From positions 21,402 through 85,401 of the forward strand of contig NZ_JANJZK010000010.1 in the NCBI RefSeq assembly GCF_024623185.1: 64,000 nucleotides of DNA. Direction: 5' to 3'. Every line of letters begins with the position of its first letter. Within the stretch, counting starts at the first letter, position 1. Source of the DNA: Anaerofustis stercorihominis. GTDB lineage: Bacteria > Bacillota > Clostridia > Eubacteriales > Anaerofustaceae. The translations under genes and the position numbers were made by a program. Of the stretch, positions 10,396 through 18,547 are shown one piece after another. The notes under the pieces were generated by a model. It searched no databases. It was not told the origin of the DNA and was given only the letters and a program-made list of their open reading frames with translations.

Positions 10396-10424
10396 TATAA
10401 TACTAATTCATATTTTTCTCAATA
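10396..10424 (-). promoter_or_regulatory. Promoter of the PHP phosphatase gene
   Basis: Minus strand TTGAGA (10424-10419), 17-bp spacer, TATAAT (10401-10396). Confidence 0.6.
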
Positions 10425-10543
10425 AAAGAATTATTCTATTAATGTAATTATCTGATAATAATATATTAAAATCATAAAAAAATTTTTAATTTATTAATAA
10501 TAAAATGTTAAATCAATATTTATAAATACTACAAACCTAATTA

Positions 10544-10569
10544 AAAAGCCCTGCATTGGCAGGGCTTTT
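10544..10569 (-). terminator. Terminator downstream of leuS
   Basis: AAAAGCCCTGC, loop ATTG, GCAGGGCTTTT. On the minus strand it is followed by TTTTTAATT. Confidence 0.85.
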
Positions 10570-10640
10570 ATAACTTATATACTTTATACTCCTAACAAAT
10601 CATTCAAATGATTTTCAAAATTAAATGTAAATGTTTTTTA

Positions 10641-10701
10641 GCCACCGCTTAGGCACCGCGCCCAGCGGAGATTTTTGGTTCTTTTTATCTTTAAAAAGAA
10701 C
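10641..10701. repeat. Dispersed GC-rich repeat, copy B
   Basis: GCCACC...AGCGG block, then GATTTTTGG, then a hairpin with arms GTTCTTTTTA (10678-10687) and TAAAAAGAAC (10692-10701). It shares module order with copies at 13636-13685 and 20048-20167 and, like them, sits at the 3' end of a minus-strand gene (leuS). Confidence 0.55.
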
Positions 10702-10705
10702 TAAT

Positions 10706-13111
10706 CTATTTAACAACAATATTATAAATTCTTCCCTTAACATAAATTTCTTTTACTATTTTTTTATCTTCAGGGATATTTAAAACCGCATTTTGTTTAT
10801 GAACGATAGCTTTAACCTCTTCCTCACCGGCTTCTTTTCCTACAGAAACTTTTCCTTTAAACTTACCGTTGATTTGAATAGGGATTTCTATTTCATCCGC
10901 AACGGTTTTTGCTTCATCGTATTTGGGCCACTTAGCGTCATGAAGATATCCTTCAAAACCCGCTCTTTGCCATAACTCTTCCGTCAAATGAGAAGCTACC
11001 GGATTTAATAGAATAAGGAAAGTCCTAAATTCAGCTCTGTTTATTTTACCGTTATCGTAAACATGGTTTGTAAGTTTCATCAACTGTGCAATAGCTGTAT
11101 TGAATTTTAAAGTTTCAAAATCTTCGCTTACCTTCTTTATCGTTTGGTGCATTAAAGTAACAAGTTCCTTTGAATATTCATCACCGTCAATGAGCATATC
11201 TTCCATTTTAGAAACTCTGTCTAAAAATCTCTTACAGCCCTTAACTCCGTTTTCGCTCCATGGAGCTACCTTTTCAAAGTCTCCGATAAACATTTCATAG
11301 GTCCTTAAAGTATCCGCACCGAATTCATCTATAACTTCATCAGGATTTACAACATTCCCTTTGGATTTAGACATTTTTTCATGGTTTTCACCTAAAATCA
11401 TACCATGACTCGTTCTCTTTTGATAAGGCTCTTTCGTATTTACTACACCTATATCATATAAGAATTTATGCCAGAAACGTGAATAAAGCAAATGAAGTGT
11501 AGTATGTTCCATACCACCGTTATACCAGTCAACATTCATCCAGTAATCAATAGCTTCTTTGCTTGCAAGCTCTTTATCATTGTCAGGGTCCGTATATCTT
11601 AAATAATACCAGCTTGAACCTGCCCACTGAGGCATAGTATCGGTTTCTCTCTGTGCATCCGCACCGCATTTAGGACATTTAACATTATACCACTCAGGCA
11701 TATTCTTAAGCGGACTTTCACCGTCATCCGTCGGTTTATAATCTTTAACATCAGGAAGTGTCAAAGGAAGTTCACTTTCATCCAATGGGACAAAACCGCA
11801 GTGAGGACAATTTATGATAGGAATAGGCTCTCCCCAGTAACGCTGACGAGAGAATACCCAGTCACGAAGTTTAAAATTGGTCTTTCTCTTACCTATACCT
11901 TTTTCCTCTACGATTTGAGTCATTTTTTCTTTTGCTTCTTTGATTCCAAGTCCGTCGATCAATGGAGAATTTACAATCTTACCGTCTCCTGTGTAAGCTT
12001 CTTTTTCAATGTCTCCGCCGCTTACTACTTCGATTATAGGTAAATCAAATACTTTCGCAAATTCGTAGTCTCTTGTATCGTGAGCAGGAACAGCCATAAT
12101 TGCACCTGTTCCGTAAGTCATAAGAACATAATCAGAAGCAAAAATACTTATTTCTTTTCCTGTTATAGGATTAATAGCTGATATACCCTCTAACTTGACA
12201 CCTGTCTTTTCCTTATTAAGTTCGGTTCTTTCAAAATCGGATTTTTTTGCTGCTTCTTCTTTATACTCAAGAACTTTATCTAAATTAGAAATTTTATCTT
12301 TTAAAGTATTTATTACAGGATGTTCAGGAGAAATAACCATATATGTCGCACCGTAAATAGTATCCGGTCTTGTTGTGTAAACAGTTAGCTTCTCGTTTGT
12401 GTCTTTTATATCAAAATTGATTTCAGCACCGTAACTCCTGCCTATCCAGTTTATCTGGCTCGTTTTGACTCTGTCAATAAAATCAACATCTTCAAGATCA
12501 TCAATTAGTCTATCCGCATACTCAGTAATCTTTAACATCCATTGATTTTTTACTTTTCTTACTACTTCTCCCCCGCATCTCTCACATACACCGTTGACTA
12601 CTTCTTCGTTTGCAAGACCTACTTTACAGCTTGTACAGAAATTAATAGGAAATTCTTTTTTATATGCTAAGCCTTTTTTGAATAATTGAAGGAAAATCCA
12701 CTGTGTCCACTTATAATATTTAGGATCTGTAGTATCAACTTCTCTTTGCCAGTCAAAAGAATACCCCAAAGATTTAAGCTGCCTTTTGAAATTATCTATG
12801 TTGTTCTTTGTAACAATTGCGGGATGTACACCTGTCTTTATGGCATAGTTTTCCGTAGGAAGTCCGAACGCATCAAAACCCATTGGGAAAAGTACATTGT
12901 AGCCTTCCATCCTCTTCTTTCTCGAAACGATATCAAGAGCGGTATAAGGTCTCGGATGACCTACGTGAAGCCCTTGTCCCGAAGGATAAGGAAACTCTAC
13001 CAATGCATAATATTTAGGTTTATCTTCCCCCGTCACAGCATGGAAACATTGTTCCTTGTCCCAAATTTCCTGCCATTTTTTTTCTATGTCTTTAAAGTTA
13101 TAATTTTCCAT
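10706..13111 (-). CDS. leuS: Leucyl-tRNA synthetase
   Basis: 801 residues, normal length for the bacterial enzyme that charges tRNA-Leu in the cytoplasm. Visible are the class I HIGH-type motif ([14 protein letters not shown]), a zinc-binding Cys set (CTSCKVGL, then CERCGG), the CP1 editing domain ([27 protein letters not shown]), the KMSKSKGN signature and a C-terminal anticodon-binding region ending in [19 protein letters not shown]-type site lies upstream. No T-box leader is visible in the upstream region, which would otherwise be common for a clostridial synthetase. The 3' side carries a dispersed repeat and then a strong terminator. Confidence 0.98.
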   Translation of the reverse strand: MENYNFKDIEKKWQEIWDKEQCFHAVTGEDKPKYYALVEFPYPSGQGLHVGHPRPYTALDIVSRKKRMEGYNVLFPMGFDAFGLPTENYAIKTGVHPAIVTKNNIDNFKRQLKSLGYSFDWQREVDTTDPKYYKWTQWIFLQLFKKGLAYKKEFPINFCTSCKVGLANEEVVNGVCERCGGEVVRKVKNQWMLKITEYADRLIDDLEDVDFIDRVKTSQINWIGRSYGAEINFDIKDTNEKLTVYTTRPDTIYGATYMVISPEHPVINTLKDKISNLDKVLEYKEEAAKKSDFERTELNKEKTGVKLEGISAINPITGKEISIFASDYVLMTYGTGAIMAVPAHDTRDYEFAKVFDLPIIEVVSGGDIEKEAYTGDGKIVNSPLIDGLGIKEAKEKMTQIVEEKGIGKRKTNFKLRDWVFSRQRYWGEPIPIINCPHCGFVPLDESELPLTLPDVKDYKPTDDGESPLKNMPEWYNVKCPKCGADAQRETDTMPQWAGSSWYYLRYTDPDNDKELASKEAIDYWMNVDWYNGGMEHTTLHLLYSRFWHKFLYDIGVVNTKEPYQKRTSHGMILGENHEKMSKSKGNVVNPDEVIDEFGADTLRTYEMFIGDFEKVAPWSENGVKGCKRFLDRVSKMEDMLIDGDEYSKELVTLMHQTIKKVSEDFETLKFNTAIAQLMKLTNHVYDNGKINRAEFRTFLILLNPVASHLTEELWQRAGFEGYLHDAKWPKYDEAKTVADEIEIPIQINGKFKGKVSVGKEAGEEEVKAIVHKQNAVLNIPEDKKIVKEIYVKGRIYNIVVK

Positions 13112-13199
13112 TTATATCTCCTCATTTATAACTATTTCGAATTTAAATTAACATTTTTATTATAGTTAATTTTAGGTAGTTAAGTCAACCAATAAATTA

Positions 13200-13225
13200 A
13201 AAAAGACAGTTAATTCTGCCTTTTT
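13200..13225 (-). terminator. Minus-strand terminator in the leuS-pspC gap
   Basis: On the minus strand AAAAAGGCAG, loop, CTGTCTTTTT with one G-U pair and a T tail. It insulates leuS from transcripts coming from the PspC genes. Confidence 0.6.
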
Positions 13226-13540
13226 ATTCTATTTATTCATAAACTTATCATATTAAAACTATTTAATAAAGAAAAATCTTAATATAACACTCATCTTATT
13301 TTTTTAAGGCTAAACTTTATTTTTTCAAATGTACTGTCAGTTATAATTCTAAAATCATTTTATAATAATTTTTGTCTTGTAAATAAACCAATTTACAATC
13401 TTTCAAAATCCTATTTAAAGAATATAATAAACTTTATTTTCTCTTTATTCTAAGATATATATACTTTGTTAGATATAATATATTTCAATGTAAGTAACAA
13501 GTCTAAACAACAGTTTTTTATGTGATATTTAATAAAATAA

Positions 13541-13564
13541 AAAACACCTTTAAAAGTGCTTTTA
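13541..13564 (-). terminator. Terminator of the PspC gene pair
   Basis: On the minus strand AAAAGCACTT, loop TTAA, AGGTGTTTTT, with two G-U pairs, followed by T-rich sequence. Confidence 0.6.
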
Positions 13565-13635
13565 TCATCTGAATATCATTATAAATAATGAGACCGTTTT
13601 AAAATTTTTAATTTTAAGAATCCGGTCGAATATTT

Positions 13636-13685
13636 GCCACCACGGCTAGTGGCGATTTTTGGTGCTTTTAATCGTTTAAATGCAC
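13636..13685. repeat. Dispersed GC-rich repeat, copy C
   Basis: GCCAC...GTGGC hairpin (13636-13653), GATTTTTGG, then a second hairpin from GTGCTTTTAA to TGCAC (13662-13685). It has the same module order as the copy at 10641 and ends 6 bases from the stop codon of a minus-strand gene. Confidence 0.5.
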
Positions 13686-13690
13686 GGTAT

Positions 13691-13912
13691 TTACTTGATT
13701 TCATAATCATCATAGCCCAAAGTATTTTTATCAGGCATGATACAAGCAAGTATTATATAAAGCAATAAAAATGGAAATCCCGTGGTTACTACAGCTAGGA
13801 AAACATAAATCACCCTTACCAAAGTCACATCAACTTCCAAATATTCGCTGATACCTTTAAGTACTCCGCTTATCATAGCTCCGTTTTTTGTTTTATAAAG
13901 TTTTTTATTCAT
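13691..13912 (-). CDS. PspC-domain membrane protein, second copy
   Basis: 73 residues. KKLYKTKNGAMISGVLKGISEYLEVDVTLVRVIY is the PspC signature region, then one strongly hydrophobic membrane stretch (about residues 35-62) and a polar tail ending GYDDYEIK. PspC-family proteins sit in the inner membrane and in other bacteria report envelope stress. It is a tandem paralogue of the gene 14 bases upstream, sharing NGAM-x-x-GVL and the Y-x-DY tail, so a local duplication in one operon is likely. No PspA or LiaFSR-type partner is in view. Confidence 0.8.
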   Translation of the reverse strand: MNKKLYKTKNGAMISGVLKGISEYLEVDVTLVRVIYVFLAVVTTGFPFLLLYIILACIMPDKNTLGYDDYEIK

Positions 13913-13926
13913 TTCTACCCTCTTTT

Positions 13927-14148
13927 TTACATAATATCATAATCAGTATATCCGCTTTCATTAGAGCTTGGCATAATAACAGCTAAAAGGATATACAAAA
14001 TAATCGCAGGAAAACTATGAACAAACAATCCAAGAATTATATAAATAAGTCTCACAACTGACGCATCTACGCCTAAAAAATCCGCAAAGCCGTTTAAGAC
14101 CCCGCATATCATAGCTCCGTTTTTCTTTTTGTAAAGCTTTTTCTTCAT
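13927..14148 (-). CDS. PspC-domain membrane protein, first copy
   Basis: 73 residues. It shows the PspC pattern KKLYKKKNGAMICGVLNG, one hydrophobic membrane region (AIILYILLAVIMP) and the tail GYTDYDIM. It is first of the tandem pair and probably cotranscribed with the copy downstream. About half of the positions match the paralogue, so the duplication is not recent. Likely a small envelope protein; no specific function can be read from sequence. Confidence 0.8.
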   Translation of the reverse strand: MKKKLYKKKNGAMICGVLNGFADFLGVDASVVRLIYIILGLFVHSFPAIILYILLAVIMPSSNESGYTDYDIM

Positions 14149-14302
14149 TGACTCCCTAATCCTTATTTATCTTATACTGTCATAATATATAATATACATT
14201 ATTTGGTGATTATTATATCATTAAAATTTTATTAAAACAAGCATATATTTTGATGTACAAAGTAATAAAGGCATTAAAGCAGAAATATTTTATAATATCA
14301 TA

Positions 14303-14932
14303 TTAAAACGAATTTAAGTATTCATTTAGTAACTCATAAAATTTACCTACATGGACACCGTCAACAAAAGAGTGGTGAGCATGGACGGACATAGGTATAA
14401 TTAATTTCCCCCCTTTTAACTCATATTTACCAAAGTCAAAAATAGGTACTGCATTATTTTTATTTCCTGAATTTGTGTGAGATATATTTAAAAAAGAAAT
14501 CCACGGGAAAGGAGAAAACTGAAATATATCATTCCCCGGAGGAGATACAAAATATTCTTCTTGTTTATTTGCTTTCTCATATGCTTTTTTAACATATTCA
14601 TCTATTGTATCGGTAAGCTCCATATCTACCATTTTAAATAACTCTGTCTCTTTATTCAAATATGTAAAAGAAGTATCTATTTTATCGTATATGACAACCT
14701 TTTCGTCTAAAAATCTATACCTGAACTCTTCTATCTCGTTTGCACACTTTGCCAAAGCATAAATAAAAGCAATGGTAAAAGAATAATTATTACTTTTTAC
14801 CATACTTAAAAACTTTGTTATATCAACTTCAAAACTAACGCAGAAAAAGGGTTCTACACTGTTTCTAAAAATATCATGATGCATCTTCCTGTCCCAAGTA
14901 TTTAAATCAACTTCTCTGTAATTATTTGACAT
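14303..14932 (-). CDS. Chloramphenicol acetyltransferase-family acyltransferase
   Basis: 209 residues from ATG 14932, which has AGAGGTAAGG upstream; the frame stays open further but without a better start. The CAT-fold catalytic signature reads AHHSFVDGVHVGKF near residue 190, with the catalytic histidine in HHSFVDG. NTWDRKMHHDIF and FPWISFLNISHT match conserved CAT family segments. The trimeric enzymes acetylate chloramphenicol from acetyl-CoA, but many clostridial homologues have no proven resistance role. The chromosomal setting gives no sign of a mobile resistance cassette. It is flanked upstream by the peptidase terminator, so it is probably monocistronic. Confidence 0.8.
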   Translation of the reverse strand: MSNNYREVDLNTWDRKMHHDIFRNSVEPFFCVSFEVDITKFLSMVKSNNYSFTIAFIYALAKCANEIEEFRYRFLDEKVVIYDKIDTSFTYLNKETELFKMVDMELTDTIDEYVKKAYEKANKQEEYFVSPPGNDIFQFSPFPWISFLNISHTNSGNKNNAVPIFDFGKYELKGGKLIIPMSVHAHHSFVDGVHVGKFYELLNEYLNSF

Positions 14933-14980
14933 GACCTTACCTCTAAAAAATATTATATATTTGATTTTACCATAAAAATA

Positions 14981-15011
14981 GCTTATGATAAAATATATTT
15001 CTATCATAAGC
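14981..15011 (-). terminator. Terminator of the M24 peptidase gene
   Basis: GCTTATGATA and TATCATAAGC form a perfect 10-bp stem. The minus-strand tail reads TATTTTTATG. Confidence 0.7.
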
Positions 15012-15029
15012 CATTCACTAAATAGTTTA

Positions 15030-16220
15030 TCAAAAAATATCTATTATATCTTTTGCTCCGCCGGTGACACATTCTCCGCCGTTTTTAGTTACTATAAAAG
15101 TCTCTTCGACACCGACTACTCCTCGGTTTTCCACTCCGTATTTAGGCTCTGCTGCAATGACCATATTTTCTTTAAGAGGTTCATCAAATCCATTTGCAAT
15201 GACCGGATAACCGTCAAGGAACAACCCAACGCCATGTCCTAAAAAAGATACTTTTCTATCTTTATAACCCATAAAATTCTTTTTTAAATCATTGCTTATA
15301 CCATTTATGACTTCATTATAAATCTCGCTTGGTATACTTCCCACGGTAAGAAGTTTACTTACCTTGTCCAGTATTTCCATACATTCATGATGAAGTTCTC
15401 TCTCTTTATTTGAAACTTGCCCCTTAAAATTATAAATCTGAGCCTTATCCGTCTGGTATCCTTTATATATCGGAGAGGTATCCACAAAGACGAACTCACC
15501 TGCATTCAGTTTATCCTCTGAACCTATAATGGGAATAACAGGACTTAACCCTTTCATTCCTCCCGGACCGTCATGATTTGTATTATAAAGAGAGTTTACT
15601 CCAAAACCGAATTGCCCCATAGATCCCTCATTATATGGATTATAAAACCTTAAAAGACCGTGAGAACCTGCCTTAATAAATTCATTATACAACTCTCCCT
15701 GAAATTCTCTTTCGCTTATCCCCTCTCTTAAAAGTTTTGGAACCACCTCATTTAAAACATGACCATGGATTTCTCCGCATTTTTTTATACATGCAAGCTC
15801 ATATTCGCTCTTAACGCTCAGTAATCTTTCCAGTATACTGTCCGCGTCAAAAAGCTTTTCTATATCAAAATATTTCTTTATCCTGTTCATGACTAGCATA
15901 CTCATTTGAGACATTTCGATATAAGTTACACCTAAATTACTGCCAAAAAATTTAAGTATCCCGCCATATGATTTGATTTTATGAACTTCTTCGATGACCG
16001 CTTCATCTTTTGCTCTGTCATAATCTCTTCTGACGAATAAGTACGGCTTTCTTGATTTTTTGTTAAATATCAATAGTCCATCCTGCATCGTCCCCGTAAA
16101 GTAATATTGATGAACTCTGTTGATTATAATAACATTATCCCAATCCCCTATTTCATCCATCATATTTAAAAATTTATCTATTCTGTTTTTGCTTTCTTCT
16201 TTAGGTAATAATTCGTACAT
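15030..16220 (-). CDS. M24-family metallopeptidase (Xaa-Pro dipeptidase-like)
   Basis: The N-terminal half (residues about 1-140) is a creatinase/prolidase N-type domain, and the C-terminal half has the pita-bread fold. Metal ligands are readable: the aspartates in FVDTSPIYKGYQTD, the histidine in GHGVGLFLDG, and the glutamates in AAEPKYG and VGVEETF. Such enzymes cleave Xaa-Pro dipeptides with two divalent metals in the cytoplasm. ATG 16220 (396 residues) is preferred over an in-frame GTG at 16232, though neither has a strong ribosome binding site. Exact specificity (prolidase or aminopeptidase P-like) is not decided. Confidence 0.85.
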   Translation of the reverse strand: MYELLPKEESKNRIDKFLNMMDEIGDWDNVIIINRVHQYYFTGTMQDGLLIFNKKSRKPYLFVRRDYDRAKDEAVIEEVHKIKSYGGILKFFGSNLGVTYIEMSQMSMLVMNRIKKYFDIEKLFDADSILERLLSVKSEYELACIKKCGEIHGHVLNEVVPKLLREGISEREFQGELYNEFIKAGSHGLLRFYNPYNEGSMGQFGFGVNSLYNTNHDGPGGMKGLSPVIPIIGSEDKLNAGEFVFVDTSPIYKGYQTDKAQIYNFKGQVSNKERELHHECMEILDKVSKLLTVGSIPSEIYNEVINGISNDLKKNFMGYKDRKVSFLGHGVGLFLDGYPVIANGFDEPLKENMVIAAEPKYGVENRGVVGVEETFIVTKNGGECVTGGAKDIIDIF

Positions 16221-16369
16221 AAATAATCTCACTTCACTGTTTATAATGTTATATTATGAAAATTTTGTTTTATTATAACTATTCTTTTATTTTATTGCAA
16301 TACCGAAAGTATATAAATAAATTATGAATAATTAAATATTATAGTAAATAAAAAAATGCAAATAAACAA

Positions 16370-16390
16370 AAAGAACCTCTAAGGTTCTTT
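16370..16390 (-). terminator. Terminator of the small HTH gene
   Basis: AAAGAACCT, loop CTA, AGGTTCTTT, just after the stop codon. Confidence 0.8.
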
Positions 16391-16393
16391 AAT

Positions 16394-16621
16394 TTATTTT
16401 TTTGTCCATTTAATTTCAAATCCGATAATATCGGCAATTTCTTTGACTTCTTTATATTTAATTGTACCTCTGGTAAGTTTATTTGAAATATTCTGAGGAG
16501 TTACATTAACGTCAGGATTTTTCTTATTCATTTCATCCGCTACATCTGTAAGAGTCCACCCACTTGCTGCAATATAAGATTTAATTTCATTTCTTATATT
16601 ATTTACTTCTTCATTATTCAT
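16394..16621 (-). CDS. Small helix-turn-helix protein, 75 aa
   Basis: A single compact domain: IRNEIKSYIAASGWTLTDVADEMN, then VTPQNISNKLTRGTIKYKEVKEIADIIG. It resembles Cro/XRE-type HTH proteins in which NVTPQNISNKL is the recognition helix. There is no room for an effector domain. It is divergent from an XRE gene at 16830, with repeated ACTATA-like motifs between them. It may be a phage-type or plasmid-type repressor remnant or a stand-alone regulator. No phage genes are near. Confidence 0.7.
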   Translation of the reverse strand: MNNEEVNNIRNEIKSYIAASGWTLTDVADEMNKKNPDVNVTPQNISNKLTRGTIKYKEVKEIADIIGFEIKWTKK

Positions 16622-16689
16622 CTTAGCACCTCTACTAAACTATAGTATATAATTTTATACTTAAACGTATATTTTTATCTATTTAAGTA

Positions 16690-16718
16690 TTGACTTTTGT
16701 TTCATTATAGTGTAAGAT
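16690..16718 (+). promoter_or_regulatory. Promoter of the XRE regulator gene
   Basis: TTGACT (16690-16695), 17-bp spacer, TAAGAT (16713-16718). Several ACTATA/TATAGT motifs surround it and may be operator half-sites for either flanking HTH protein. Confidence 0.45.
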
Positions 16719-16829
16719 AAAACTATAAAAAAACAAATATTACTATACCGTGTATTATAACATTTTTTTGATTAATATTACAAATATTAATTATATTTTA
16801 TTACTTAATTTTAATATAGAGGTAAAATT

Positions 16830-17219
16830 ATGGACACAAACTTAAAAAATATAGGAAATAGACTAAAAGAAATAAGGAAAAGAGAAAGATACACACAAGA
16901 AAATATTGCAGAGTTTGCAGATATTTCCACAAGCCATTATAGCCATATAGAAAACGGAACAACAAAACCTTCATTAAATACACTTATTAGAATAGTCAAT
17001 GTACTAAATGTAAGTATGGATGAAGTATTGGATATTGAATTAAATAAAAAGTCCTTATACATAACGTTGGAAGAAATAAACAAAATATTTAGAAACTGCA
17101 ATATTAAACAAAGAAATCTATTAATAAACAATATGATTTATTTACAAAACAATAAATTTCCCGAATGTATTATAGAAGAAATACAAAATAGCAGAAAGCC
17201 TAAATGGCACAATAGATAA
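16830..17219 (+). CDS. XRE-family transcriptional regulator, 129 aa
   Basis: Residues 5-68 form a classic Cro/CI HTH: IGNRLKEIRKRERYTQENIAEFADIS, then SHYSHIENGTTKPSLNTLIRIVNVLNVSMDEVL. The last 60 residues are a short helical region with no known effector fold. AGAGG stands at good spacing before the ATG. It is divergent from the 75-aa HTH gene. Targets unknown; autoregulation at the shared upstream region is plausible. Confidence 0.8.
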   Translation: MDTNLKNIGNRLKEIRKRERYTQENIAEFADISTSHYSHIENGTTKPSLNTLIRIVNVLNVSMDEVLDIELNKKSLYITLEEINKIFRNCNIKQRNLLINNMIYLQNNKFPECIIEEIQNSRKPKWHNR

Positions 17220-17333
17220 GTAAGTATGTATAATAAATACTTAAAATAAAACTAAACAATAAACTTCTGAGACTTTAGTGACTGAAATTTATAGGATTTT
17301 TATTTAGTTAAAACTCTAAATATTAAAATAAAA

Positions 17334-17355
17334 AAGTCGCTTAAAGAAGCGACTT
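17334..17355 (-). terminator. Terminator of the hydEGF operon
   Basis: AAGTCGCTT, loop AAAG, AAGCGACTT, with an A-run on its left (U tail on the minus strand). The stem overlaps the hydF stop codon. Confidence 0.85.
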
Positions 17356-18538
17356 ATAATTTTATCCCCAGCGGTTCTACAGCTCTTTTAAGTATCCCAT
17401 TCATATATGCAATCAATATCCCGTAGTTAACGATATTCACATCATTATCAACAGCATATTTTATCCTATGCTTCATTTCCTTTTCATTCAGCATACACCC
17501 TCCGCAGTGAATGACAAGAGCATATTTACTTAAATCTCTCGGGAACTCCGTTCCGCTTGAAAATTCAAACTTAAGGTCTTTACCCGTAAACTCTTTAAAC
17601 CATTTAGGTATCTTCTCGCTTCCGATATCTCCGCACTGTCTGTGATGAGTGCACCCTTCGCTAATCAAAATGGTATCTGAGTCATTTAGGTCTTTTACCT
17701 TTCTAACCCCGTCAATCAAAACATCTATTTCTCCTTTAAATCTAGCAAAAAGGATTGAAAATGAGGTAAGAGGGATATCTTTTGGGGTATCTTTATCCAC
17801 ATTTTTGAATGCCTGAGAATCTGTTATTACAAGTGCGGGTTTTTCTTTTAGAGAATTAATCGTAGTCTTAAGCTCGTCTTCCTTACACATAATAGAAACC
17901 CCGCCTTTATCCAGTATATCTCTTATGGTCTGCTGCTGAGGTAAAATAAGTCTTCCTTTCGGAGCCGCCTTATCTATGGGAATGACTAAAATGACCTTAT
18001 CTCCTTTATTTATTAAATCCGATACGATTACCTTTTCATTTTCCTTAGGAGTTTTCTTTGCAATCAACTCTTTAAGTTCTTTTATGTTTTCCCCGGTCTT
18101 TGCACTTACATATATAAACTCATTATTTTTCTTATCATCACTTAAAATATCCGCTTTATTCATTACGACGATATAAGGGATATTCTTTTCCTTTATGAGA
18201 TTTAAAAGTTCTTCATCTACATCTGTAAGTCCATATTCGCTGTCCAAAATAAGCAATGCTATATCCGTCTTATTTAAAACCTGATAAGCCTTTTCTATCC
18301 TCTTTTCTCCGAGACTTCCAATATCGTCAAGCCCCGGAGTATCGATTATAACAACAGGTCCCAAAGGAAGAAGCTCCATTGCTTTACTTATCGGGTCTGT
18401 GGTAGTACCTTTCACATCGGAAACTATTGCCAAATTTTGATTGGTTATTGCATTTATAATGCTGGATTTCCCTGCATTCCTTCTGCCGAATATACCTATA
18501 TGAATTCTCTCTCCCTTTGGTGTATCATTAAGTCCCAT
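17354..18538 (-). CDS. hydF: [FeFe]-hydrogenase maturation GTPase HydF
   Basis: 394 residues. The N-terminal TrmE/Era-type GTPase has its P-loop at GIFGRRNAGKSSIINAI, switch region GTTTDPI, G3 DTPGLDD and G4 NKAD. The C-terminal cluster-binding domain shows CTHHRQCGDIG and later HCGGCMLNEKEM, the CxH...HCxxC ligands of the [4Fe-4S] cluster. HydF is the scaffold on which the 2Fe subcluster made by HydE and HydG is assembled before transfer to HydA. It follows hydG by 9 bases and is last in the operon. No hydA lies in this window. Confidence 0.97.
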   Translation of the reverse strand: MGLNDTPKGERIHIGIFGRRNAGKSSIINAITNQNLAIVSDVKGTTTDPISKAMELLPLGPVVIIDTPGLDDIGSLGEKRIEKAYQVLNKTDIALLILDSEYGLTDVDEELLNLIKEKNIPYIVVMNKADILSDDKKNNEFIYVSAKTGENIKELKELIAKKTPKENEKVIVSDLINKGDKVILVIPIDKAAPKGRLILPQQQTIRDILDKGGVSIMCKEDELKTTINSLKEKPALVITDSQAFKNVDKDTPKDIPLTSFSILFARFKGEIDVLIDGVRKVKDLNDSDTILISEGCTHHRQCGDIGSEKIPKWFKEFTGKDLKFEFSSGTEFPRDLSKYALVIHCGGCMLNEKEMKHRIKYAVDNDVNIVNYGILIAYMNGILKRAVEPLGIKL

Positions 18539-18547
18539 AAAATACTC

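Larger units (their letters stand above)
10355..10705. other. Intergenic region between the PHP gene and leuS
   Basis: Contains, in order, the PHP promoter, an AT-rich stretch with nothing recognised, the leuS terminator, a small dyad (AATCATT/AATGATT near 10590-10607) and a copy of the dispersed GC-rich repeat. Confidence 0.6.
13112..13690. other. 579-bp gap between leuS and the PspC pair
   Basis: Contains two minus-strand hairpins (13200-13225 and 13541-13564), dispersed repeat copy C (13636-13685), the unassigned leuS promoter and, at 13291-13420, a possible coding remnant on the minus strand interrupted by stops. No intact gene seen. Confidence 0.55.

Noticed and set aside
10650..10665. 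GGCACCGCG resembling the conserved T-box antiterminator core
   Set aside because: It lies downstream of leuS, in no leader, and belongs to the dispersed GC-rich repeat.
14303..14932. Acquired chloramphenicol resistance gene
   Set aside because: The family match is real but no mobile element, integron or composition shift surrounds it, and resistance cannot be claimed for a divergent chromosomal homologue.
16394..17219. Phage lysogeny switch (divergent small HTH proteins)
   Set aside because: The divergent repressor-like pair is suggestive, but no integrase, excisionase or structural phage gene and no attachment repeats are visible.
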